NCBI GenBank assembly: GCA_002403075.1
Contig: DHHB01000043.1
Span: 21,415 to 52,631 of the forward strand
Source: a bacterium UBP1_UBA4783
GTDB lineage: Bacteria > Krumholzibacteriota > Krumholzibacteriia > Krumholzibacteriales > Krumholzibacteriaceae
Direction of reading: 5' to 3'
Length of the DNA: 31,217 nt
The notes below the pieces were generated by a model, which was not told where the DNA came from, searched no databases, and was given only the letters and a program-made list of their open reading frames with translations. Position numbers and translations under genes: made by a program. This document shows positions 22,164 to 28,922 of this stretch, piece after piece. Position 1 is the stretch's first letter. Each line of letters starts with the position of its first letter.

Positions 22164-25148
22164 ATGACGCGCACGAAACGCACACGTATGCGAAGGAGAA
22201 CGGCCGGCTTCACGCTCGTCGAGATGGTGTTCAGCATGCTCGTGCTGGGCGTCGTCCTCATCGCGCTCGCCGGCATCTTTATCCTCTTTCAGAAAAGCTC
22301 CGCCACGACGACCGACTACGCCGAGGCGCAGCAGAACTCGCGCATCGCCGTCGATTTCATCACGGAGCTCCTGCGCCAGGCGGGATCCCAGACGGATTAC
22401 TTCCGCGGCCAGCGCGCAATCGTTCACGCGGGTCCGTATCAGGTCGTCATCAACGCGGACATCGACAACGGCAGGACGATCGACGGACTCGGGCCGCTCA
22501 CCGCGCTGCATCCGTCCTTCAATCCGAAAACGGTTCCGCCGACCGGAACGATCCTCTACTACGCCGCCTTGTACCAGTCGGCCGCCGAGACGATCGTCCT
22601 CACCCTCGACTCCAACGACGACGGCGTCATCAGCGGCGGAGACCGCGGAGACGATCCGGAGGAGACGGGGCTCAACAGGAACCTCTTCATGCTCCGGAAA
22701 GTCGTCTACGGATACAACGGAGCGGGACGCAACGAGATGCGCTCCTCGAACCTCGCGCTCGTGCGCGGACCCAACCTCTCGCCGACGTGGACCGTGCCGG
22801 AGCCCCTCTTTCAGTACTGGTACGATCACGACGACGACCCCGCGACGCCGGACCGGCTCTGGGGGGACGCCAACAACAACGGCGTCCTCGACACCGGCGA
22901 AATCGGCGCCGTGACCGAGGTGACGTCCGTCAACCTTCCGCGCATACGAAAGATCCGCACGACCGCTACCGCCGAGTCCAACCATTACAACAAGCGTTAC
23001 GAAACGAACGGCGGGTTCCTCGCCGTTTCCATGAATTCCGAGGTCTACGTGCGCAACGCCACGCGCTCGAGCTCGAACATCTACGGACGCGTGTACCACG
23101 ACGTGGATAGCGACGGCGTGCTCGACGTCGGGGAGACGGGCATCTACAACGTCGAGATTCGCGTCGCCGGCACGAGCCGCAGCACGCGGACCGATAACTT
23201 CGGCAACTTCTACCTATCGCTGCCGCCGGGCGACTACTCGATTCAGGAGATCGATCCCCCCGGCTACACGTCGACGACGGCGAACCTCGTCTCCATAACG
23301 CTCGCAGCCGGCCAGACGCAGGTGGTCTACTTCGGCGACCGTTCCAACCTGCCCGTCGGAACGATACGCGGGACGGTCTTCGAGGACCTCGACCAGAACG
23401 GCGTCAGAAACGGGGAAGAACGCGGCCTGCCGAGCGTGCTCATCTCCCTCGACAACGGCGCCGAGACGTACACGAACAACACGGGCTACTACTCGTTCGT
23501 CGTTCAGCAGGGCACCTATCAGGTCGTCGAAACCGATCCCATCGGCTACAGCTCGACCACGCCCAACGCGGCGAGCGCGACCATTGCGAACGAGGGCGAT
23601 AGCATAACGGTCAATTTCGGAGATTACGGCGGGCCCGTCTACGGAACGCTCCACGGCTACGTTTATCTCGACACTAACGAGGACGGCTCCCGCGGAAGCG
23701 GCGAGGAAGGGCTGCCGAACGTCGTCGTCCGGGTCTCCACCGGGGACAGCACCATGACGAACGCCAAGGGGTACTTCAAATTCACCCTTGCCCCGGGCAC
23801 CTACTCCCTCATGGAAACGGATCCCGCGGGGTACACTTCGACGACGGTCAACACGTACACGAACATTCTTATCGCCCCCGACACCTTCGTCGTTCGCTAC
23901 TTCGGAGATATTCTTCAAACGAAAACCGACTTCGTCGAGATCCACATCTCGAACACCGACCGCGTGTTATCGGTGGCCACGGGGGATCTCAAGGAAGATA
24001 CGAAGAGAGATCAGGATATCGTCCTCGGCACGGCGCTCGTGACGGGCCTCGGAAACATGCTCGTCTTTCACAACGAATGGGAGACCTCCACGACGCCGAT
24101 CACCGAGCTCTTCAAGTCCAACCCGACGTACCGGCGCGACGCGGGGCAGAACATCAACGCGATGAGCCGCGGGGATCTGTCGGGCGATACTGTGCCGGAC
24201 ATCCTCACCGGTCTCGACTGTAACGCGAGCCCGAACATCCAGATATGGTTCACGGGCGGCGCGGGCGTGCTGAGCACGAGCCCGGACGCGACCTTCATCA
24301 CCGGCGGCGCCAACGTCGTCATGGACAGCAAGCTCGCCGACCTCGACGGCGACGGCGACATGGATCTCGTCGTCGGCCTCAGATCGCCGCTCGGCATCTA
24401 CAGCGGCGGATTCCAGATTTTCCGGGGGGACGGCGGCGGCTCGTTCTCCTCGCACCAGTACGTCACGACGGCCGGTTCGACCGGAAGCATCAACCTCGGC
24501 GAAATCTGGGCGGTCGAGACGGGGGACGTGAACGGCGACGGATCCGAGGACATCGTCATCGGTTCGCACGGCAACGCGTTTGCCGGCCACGTTGACGTCT
24601 ATCTCAACGACGGTTCGGGAACGGTCTCCTGGCACGCGCGCTATCGCGCACCGTACGCGGTGAACGACCTCAAGATCGTAGACATGATGGAGGACGACGC
24701 GGGAGATCCCGATATCGTCGCGGCCGTCGCCTCCGGACCGACCACGGGCGCCGTCCTGCTGTGGCTCAATGAGGCCGGCGTCTTCGGGCAGCCCGATACG
24801 ACGGGATTCGCCTTCGGCGCCGAGGAAACGCCGCGGTGGCCCGACGATTGGGTCGACGCGCAGGGGGCGGCGCTGTGCCTCTCGATCCTCCATCTCAATC
24901 GAGACATCTTCCCCGACATCGCCTACGGCACGAGGAACTCCGTCCTCTACGAGGGAAACATATATGTGCTGGCCTCTTACGGCACGCTGCCCGACGGCGG
25001 ACAGAAGATCAACCAGGCGTACTCGGGCGAGATCATCACGATGGATGTCGCCGATTTCAACAAGGACAACCGCCCCGACCTTGTCGTCGGGACGCGAACC
25101 TCGGCCACGCAAGGAAAGCTCGTCGCGTACTTCGGGCGGGATCTCTAG
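22164..25148 (+). CDS. PilW-like prepilin fused to SdrD-B-like stalk and seven-repeat FG-GAP-like head
   Basis: This 994-residue uninterrupted reading frame starts six bases after the PilV-like stop. Residues 1-40 are a prepilin leader and helix (RRTAGFTLVEMVFSMLVLGV), of PilW/GspJ type with QNSRIAVDFITELLRQAG after it. Residues ~40-300 are a large globular part with calcium-loop-like DSNDDGVISGGDRGDD and GDANNNGVLDTGEIG. Three SdrD-B/Cna-B-like repeats begin near residues 305 (GRVYHDVDSDGVLDVGETG), 400 (GTVFEDLDQNGVRNGEERG) and 496 (GYVYLDTNEDGSRGSGEEG). Residues ~592-994 hold seven FG-GAP/VCBS-like calcium motifs near 607, 671, 726, 789, 843, 910 and 965 (for example DLDGDGDMDLVVG and DVNGDGSEDIVIG), consistent with a seven-bladed propeller. 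The likely role is a surface-exposed pilus-tip adhesin. Confidence 0.9.
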   Translation: MTRTKRTRMRRRTAGFTLVEMVFSMLVLGVVLIALAGIFILFQKSSATTTDYAEAQQNSRIAVDFITELLRQAGSQTDYFRGQRAIVHAGPYQVVINADIDNGRTIDGLGPLTALHPSFNPKTVPPTGTILYYAALYQSAAETIVLTLDSNDDGVISGGDRGDDPEETGLNRNLFMLRKVVYGYNGAGRNEMRSSNLALVRGPNLSPTWTVPEPLFQYWYDHDDDPATPDRLWGDANNNGVLDTGEIGAVTEVTSVNLPRIRKIRTTATAESNHYNKRYETNGGFLAVSMNSEVYVRNATRSSSNIYGRVYHDVDSDGVLDVGETGIYNVEIRVAGTSRSTRTDNFGNFYLSLPPGDYSIQEIDPPGYTSTTANLVSITLAAGQTQVVYFGDRSNLPVGTIRGTVFEDLDQNGVRNGEERGLPSVLISLDNGAETYTNNTGYYSFVVQQGTYQVVETDPIGYSSTTPNAASATIANEGDSITVNFGDYGGPVYGTLHGYVYLDTNEDGSRGSGEEGLPNVVVRVSTGDSTMTNAKGYFKFTLAPGTYSLMETDPAGYTSTTVNTYTNILIAPDTFVVRYFGDILQTKTDFVEIHISNTDRVLSVATGDLKEDTKRDQDIVLGTALVTGLGNMLVFHNEWETSTTPITELFKSNPTYRRDAGQNINAMSRGDLSGDTVPDILTGLDCNASPNIQIWFTGGAGVLSTSPDATFITGGANVVMDSKLADLDGDGDMDLVVGLRSPLGIYSGGFQIFRGDGGGSFSSHQYVTTAGSTGSINLGEIWAVETGDVNGDGSEDIVIGSHGNAFAGHVDVYLNDGSGTVSWHARYRAPYAVNDLKIVDMMEDDAGDPDIVAAVASGPTTGAVLLWLNEAGVFGQPDTTGFAFGAEETPRWPDDWVDAQGAALCLSILHLNRDIFPDIAYGTRNSVLYEGNIYVLASYGTLPDGGQKINQAYSGEIITMDVADFNKDNRPDLVVGTRTSATQGKLVAYFGRDL

Positions 25149-25186
25149 AAACCGGCAGCGGCGGATTTCGAAAGGGACGGTACAAA

Positions 25187-26452
25187 ATGAAAACGGTCGA
25201 ACTCAAGAGAGCGGGAAACGAGAACGGCAACGCCCTCGTCATCACGCTCATCATCCTCTTTTCGATCTCGGTGATCGGGGCGACGCTCGCCATGGTCAGC
25301 TCGCTCGATCTCAAGATCGCGGGAAACCAGCGGGCGACGGCGCGCGCGCTCCCCGTCGCCGAGGCGGGGCTCAGCGAGGCGATCCACCGGCTGTCGCTCC
25401 CGAACCCGACGAACGCGACCATAGCGGGGTGGACGGGCAACATCGCCATCAGCGACAGCGAGCCGTACAATCCGAATTGGATCGCGCGGATCTATCTCGC
25501 CCCTCCCGGTTCGGCTCCTGCCTCGGGCAGCGCGACCGTCTTCCATACAGGCACCCTCCAGAGCACGAGCCAGCCGTATCTCGAGTACTCCGCCGCGAAC
25601 GGCACGGACGGGGTCCTCACGATCCGGCACAAATGGCGGGATCTCGACGGCGACAACGTGCGGGACGCGAACGAGATCGTGCGGTGGGATCCGCTCCAGA
25701 TGCCGCCCGAGAACATGACGTCGGGGTTCCCCGTAGAGATCATCACGGTGCAGGGGAATCAGGGGGACGCCGTGCGGACGATCGAGGCTGAGGTCACGAA
25801 GCGCACGATCCTCGTCCGCACGCTGGGAGCGCTCTATTGCGACAAAGCGGTGCGGCTCACCGGTAACTGCGATTTCTGCGGCTACAACCACAGCATCAAC
25901 ACCCCGGTGGGCACCGTCCCGAACGCCTGCTACGCCCATCATCTCTCGAGCGGTCATCTGCCCGGCGTCGTGACGACGGGGGACAACGTGCAGGTGCAGG
26001 GAAGCGCGCACACCAGCGGCAGCCCCTCCCCTATCGACAACCAGGTGACGAACCCGTGGTACACCCTCGCCGAGGTTCTCGGCCTCGACCAGAGCGAGGT
26101 AACCAGACTGCTCGCGCAAGCCGACAACACGACGATCAAAAACCCGCTGAACGGCGTCACCTACATCAACGGGGACGCGAACGTCAACTCCAACTTCGTC
26201 GGCCAGGGGCTTCTCTACGTCACGGGAGACCTCAAGGGGGCCGGATCGTTCACGTACAAGGGATTGATTTACGTCGAAGGGGACGTCAAGCTCACCGGCA
26301 CGCCGTGGATCCTCGGGAGCGTCATCGTGAAGGGAACTTCGGATTTCAATTTCAGCGCCGGAAACGCGGGCGTCCTCTACAGCAAGGACGCGCTGACGAC
26401 GTACCTCAGCAGTTTCATGCCGTGCCTCGTGCTGTCCTGGCGCGAGATGTAG
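25187..26452 (+). CDS. PilX-like minor pilin with beta-helix-like C-terminal region
   Basis: This 421-residue protein starts at the ATG at 25187 behind AAAGGGACGG. The N-terminus matches PilX-type proteins: a polar leader, ENGNALVITLIILFSISVIG, LKIAGNQRATARALPVAEAG, and LSEAIHRL. The middle has a calcium-loop-like DLDGDNVRDANE. A four-cysteine segment (CDKAVRLTGNCDFCGY, then NAC) may form disulphides. The C-terminal ~130 residues repeat short strand phrases (VTYINGDANVNSN, LLYVTGDLKGAGS, LIYVEGDVKLTGT, SVIVKGTSDFNFS) in a right-handed beta-helix or bactofilin-like style. It is the last gene of the pilin cluster, with a strong terminator behind it. Confidence 0.85.
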   Translation: MKTVELKRAGNENGNALVITLIILFSISVIGATLAMVSSLDLKIAGNQRATARALPVAEAGLSEAIHRLSLPNPTNATIAGWTGNIAISDSEPYNPNWIARIYLAPPGSAPASGSATVFHTGTLQSTSQPYLEYSAANGTDGVLTIRHKWRDLDGDNVRDANEIVRWDPLQMPPENMTSGFPVEIITVQGNQGDAVRTIEAEVTKRTILVRTLGALYCDKAVRLTGNCDFCGYNHSINTPVGTVPNACYAHHLSSGHLPGVVTTGDNVQVQGSAHTSGSPSPIDNQVTNPWYTLAEVLGLDQSEVTRLLAQADNTTIKNPLNGVTYINGDANVNSNFVGQGLLYVTGDLKGAGSFTYKGLIYVEGDVKLTGTPWILGSVIVKGTSDFNFSAGNAGVLYSKDALTTYLSSFMPCLVLSWREM

Positions 26453-26504
26453 CGAAGATTCGCCCTCACGGGCGATGGATGGTACTGCGAAAGCACCACC
26501 CTGG

Positions 26505-26538
26505 CCCGGCCCCCTGATGGGGGCCGGGTTTATTATTT
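26505..26538 (+). terminator. Strong rho-independent terminator of the pilin cluster
   Basis: CCCGGCCCCC (26505-26514), loop TGAT, GGGGGCCGGG (26519-26528), then TTTATTATTTAT. It is a perfect 10-bp GC stem with a T-rich tail. Two further small hairpins precede it (26459-26474 and a GAAA-tetraloop stem around 26481-26500). Confidence 0.9.
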
Positions 26539-26608
26539 ATCGGCGAACCGGGCCGGCGCAGAGACCCCATGCATCCGCCTCGCGCAAGGACCTCGGCGTG
26601 TTTACCGG

Positions 26609-26638
26609 TTGCGGCCGCCGCGCAACCTGTTGTATGGT
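26609..26638 (+). promoter_or_regulatory. Leaderless-type promoter of the truncated synthase-like gene
   Basis: TTGCGG (26609-26614), an 18-base spacer and TATGGT (26633-26638) place the expected transcript start about at the ATG (26646), seven bases further on. There is no ribosome-binding site. The same layout stands before the full-length paralogue at 28923. Confidence 0.5.
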
Positions 26639-26645
26639 ATGCCGC

Positions 26646-27287
26646 ATGAGCCGCCCATACCTCTACTTCGCGATCTCGGTGAGCGGCGCATCGGTGCTCG
26701 CGGTCGAAATACTGGGGACGAGGATCCTCGGCCCCCACTTCGGCGTGAGCCTCTATCTCTGGTCGGCGCTCATCACCGTCACGCTCGCCGCTCTCGCCTT
26801 GGGCTACGCTCTCGGCGGCCTATGGGCGGATCGCGGCGCGACGATGCGACGGTTGTGCCTCCTTCTCGCGGCGGGCGGCGCGTGGATCGTCGCCGTCCCG
26901 TGGCTCGGAGCGCCGGGCCTGCGGCTCGCGGAGCCGGCGGGGATGCGCGCCGCGATGCTCCTCTCGGCGTTCGTCCTTTTCTTCCCGCCGCTCATGTTGC
27001 TCGGCATGGCGACCCCTTACGCCGTGAAGCTGAGAGCGGTGTCCGTCGGGGAAGTCGGCCGCGCGGCGGGCGATCTCTACGCCGTATCCACGCTCGCGAG
27101 CGTCGCTGCCGCTCTCGCGACGGGTTTCTTTCTCATTCCAAACGTGGGCGTCCGGGGGCTCACGATCGCCGTCGGCGCTCTCCTCATCGCGACGGCCATT
27201 CCGGGCCTCGCGAGAGGCGGCGCGCCGCTTCCTCCGTCCGAACCTCCCGGCGCGGGCGGCGGTCCCTGGTCAAATGTGAGCGGATAG
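26646..27287 (+). CDS. Truncated membrane spermidine-synthase-like protein (membrane half only)
   Basis: This 213-residue protein matches the membrane half of the full-length paralogue at 28923. Shared segments include ASVLAVEILGTRILGP, SLYLWSALITVTLAALALGY, LLGMATPYAVKLRAVSVG and DLYAVSTLASVAAALATGFF, followed by LIPNVGVRG. It has about six membrane spans. After GALLIATAIPGLARGG the similarity stops and the protein ends in an unrelated Pro/Gly tail (PPSEPPGAGGGPWSNVSG). The whole methyltransferase-like half (about 300 residues) is missing. The ATG at 26646 is preceded by no ribosome-binding site but by a -10-like box. Its stop lies seven bases from the convergent end of a peptidase pro-domain gene. 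It may be a pseudogene or a free membrane domain. Confidence 0.75.
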   Translation: MSRPYLYFAISVSGASVLAVEILGTRILGPHFGVSLYLWSALITVTLAALALGYALGGLWADRGATMRRLCLLLAAGGAWIVAVPWLGAPGLRLAEPAGMRAAMLLSAFVLFFPPLMLLGMATPYAVKLRAVSVGEVGRAAGDLYAVSTLASVAAALATGFFLIPNVGVRGLTIAVGALLIATAIPGLARGGAPLPPSEPPGAGGGPWSNVSG

Positions 27288-27294
27288 GATTTTC

Positions 27295-27516
27295 TCAGGG
27301 GCGCAGAGCGCGGATCTCGCCCGATTCCTGCACAACGACACCGTAACCCTCTATAACGCCGGGAATGAGCGCGTCGTGCTGAGGGGTCTTCTCTACCACG
27401 AGAACGAGAATGCACGGCGAGCCGTCGTCGAGAGCCCCCACGGCGACGCCCACGACGCCGGGAACGGCCATGAGCGCCGCGACGTGATCGTTCATGACGG
27501 CGATGACGTCTCTCAT
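27295..27516 (-). CDS. Free-standing peptidase pro-domain-like protein, 73 residues
   Basis: This small protein aligns end to end with the N-terminal domain of the peptidase encoded just upstream. It reads VIAVMNDHVAALMAVPGVVG against VMAVQNLHTPRLMQDPEVVG, and both finish GEIRA-x-x-P (GEIRALRP and GEIRAFKP). It has no signal peptide and no catalytic domain. The preferred start is the ATG at 27516, seven bases after AAGGAGG; an ATG two codons earlier (27522) touches that site and is unlikely. It follows the peptidase gene on the same strand after a 100-base gap with a strong hairpin. It could be a remnant of a deleted peptidase copy or a working inhibitor or chaperone supplied in trans. Both readings are inference. 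Confidence 0.7.
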   Translation of the reverse strand: MRDVIAVMNDHVAALMAVPGVVGVAVGALDDGSPCILVLVVEKTPQHDALIPGVIEGYGVVVQESGEIRALRP

Positions 27517-27536
27517 CGACATTCCTCCTTCGGGAC

Positions 27537-27569
27537 GACGCCCGCCCCGGGGCCGCCGGGGCGGGCGTC
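27537..27569 (-). terminator. Strong GC hairpin between the peptidase and pro-domain genes
   Basis: GACGCCCGCCCCGG (27537-27550) pairs perfectly with CCGGGGCGGGCGTC (27556-27569) across a 5-base loop. On the minus strand no T-run follows; it ends about 10 bases before the pro-domain gene's ribosome-binding site. It may be a terminator without a T-tail or an mRNA-stability or attenuation element. Confidence 0.45.
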
Positions 27570-27616
27570 CTGCGCTCGCGTCGAGCGGCGGGATCCGTGA
27601 GATTCCGGGCGCCCGC

Positions 27617-28723
27617 TCAGATGCCGACCATCGTCGCGCCGTGATAGGAGAGCACGGCGCCTATGGGATTGGCGATGGCGGACGACGTGCTGCCCGCGAA
27701 GAGGAGCCCCACCGCGCGCGGATAGGCGGCGGCGTCCTCGACGAGCAGCGAACCCGAATCGCCCCCGGCGAGGAAGGCGCTGCGTTTCTGGTATACCATG
27801 ATCTGACCGGTGTAGGTTCGGGTAAAGGCGACACCGTTGCACTCGTCCTCGTAGCCGACGTTGACCGTCACGTTAATCGCGTTCACGTAGCTCCGGCTGA
27901 GACCCGTCGTACGGCCGCTCTTCTTGACGTCGAGACCGACGTACGCCTCGAGGATCTGCGACGAGAGAACGCCGATCTCGTAGATCGAGCCGTCCGTCCG
28001 AACCATGCCGGGGATGACCTGCGCGATGGCGCAGTCGACGTTGTTGTTCGCCGGGTAATAGCTCGAGAGACTCGAGAGATTGGCGACGAAATCGTCCGGT
28101 AGCTTCTGGCACTGGACGTCGATGAGGCCCGGCTGGTTGATCGGGTCGCCGATCGCCGACACGTCCGGATCGGTCGCGCTCGCGGCGAGATCGCCGCAGA
28201 AAACGTGCGAGTTGCTGAGGATGTACTGGAGTCCGCCCTTTTGGACAAGGGCGCCGAGCGTGCCGCTGCAGCAGTATCCGTTCGCGAGGTCGTTGGCGTT
28301 GCCTCCCGAGACGCCGAGCTCGATCGGGCGGGGCAGACGAGCGGTGTGCGGCGTCGGCTTGACCGGCTTGAAGGCCCTGATTTCGCCGGTGACGACCGTT
28401 GCGACCGGCACGCCGTCGAGGGTCCTCGGAACCCTCGCCGCTCCGGCCTCCGACTTGAGGAGCACGACGACGGCGGGCTTTCCGTCGGCGGTGAGTCCGG
28501 TTCCCGTGCCGACGACCTCGGGATCCTGCATCAGGCGGGGCGTGTGCAGGTTCTGCACCGCCATGACCGCTTGCGCCTGCGGACTCGCCGGGGCGAGCGT
28601 GATCCCCTGCCGATCCATCGAGGGCGAGGCCGGTGTCTCATCCTTGTTGGAGCAACCGACGAGACCCGCGAAGACCAGCGCGGCGACGGCGAGAACCGCG
28701 ATGATACGCAAGGAAGGTTTCAT
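27617..28723 (-). CDS. Trypsin-like (chymotrypsin-fold) serine peptidase lipoprotein with N-terminal pro-domain
   Basis: This 368-residue exported peptidase carries a lipoprotein signal with lipobox LVGC (Cys24). A small pro-domain-like region follows (about 45-120), then a chymotrypsin-fold domain (about 145-368). The expected triad is His173 (ILSNSHVF), Asp230 (NNNVDCAIA) and Ser323 (AGGDSGSLL), each in a family-like context. YCCSGTLGALV and KKSGRTTGLSR are other conserved segments, shared with the paralogue at the right edge. The ATG at 28723 has ribosome-binding site GGGAGGTT. Its substrate is unknown; the adjacent 73-residue gene encodes a copy of its pro-domain. It lies back to back with the full-length synthase-like gene. 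Confidence 0.85.
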   Translation of the reverse strand: MKPSLRIIAVLAVAALVFAGLVGCSNKDETPASPSMDRQGITLAPASPQAQAVMAVQNLHTPRLMQDPEVVGTGTGLTADGKPAVVVLLKSEAGAARVPRTLDGVPVATVVTGEIRAFKPVKPTPHTARLPRPIELGVSGGNANDLANGYCCSGTLGALVQKGGLQYILSNSHVFCGDLAASATDPDVSAIGDPINQPGLIDVQCQKLPDDFVANLSSLSSYYPANNNVDCAIAQVIPGMVRTDGSIYEIGVLSSQILEAYVGLDVKKSGRTTGLSRSYVNAINVTVNVGYEDECNGVAFTRTYTGQIMVYQKRSAFLAGGDSGSLLVEDAAAYPRAVGLLFAGSTSSAIANPIGAVLSYHGATMVGI

Positions 28724-28767
28724 GAGAACCTCCCGGGCTGGTGGGGGGGAATAGTGAATTTATGCGT

Positions 28768-28773
28768 ATTATA
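28768..28773 (-). promoter_or_regulatory. Consensus -10 box of the peptidase gene
   Basis: TATAAT on the minus strand (28768-28773) in an AT-rich pocket predicts a start near 28761 and a leader of about 38 bases. No good -35 box is seen. Confidence 0.5.
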
Positions 28774-28885
28774 TTACCACATCCGCCGCCGGGCGACCGG
28801 ACTTTTTGAACTCCGAATTTCGGGAGAATACGCGGCGGCGGCGAACGACCCAGATCGAGACCGTCCCCGCGGATATAAATCCGGG

Positions 28886-28915
28886 TTGCGCGGCCCGCCC
28901 GCGCCGTTGTATGGT
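28886..28915 (+). promoter_or_regulatory. Leaderless-type promoter of the full-length synthase-like gene
   Basis: TTGCGC (28886-28891), an 18-base spacer and TATGGT (28910-28915) are followed by seven bases and then the ATG (28923). Spacer length, -10 sequence, the preceding GTTG and the distance to ATG are identical to those of the paralogue at 26646. There is no ribosome-binding site. Confidence 0.5.
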
Positions 28916-28922
28916 CGCTCGC

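Noticed and set aside
23079..23910. SdrD-B-like repeats as DNA-level tandem repeats or a recombination hotspot
   Set aside because: The three units match in protein pattern but have clearly diverged at nucleotide level; no long exact repeat is visible.
27245..27600. Frameshift hiding the missing methyltransferase half of the truncated synthase gene
   Set aside because: No + strand frame downstream resembles the Rossmann domain of the paralogue; the region instead encodes the peptidase pro-domain on the other strand. Deletion fits better.
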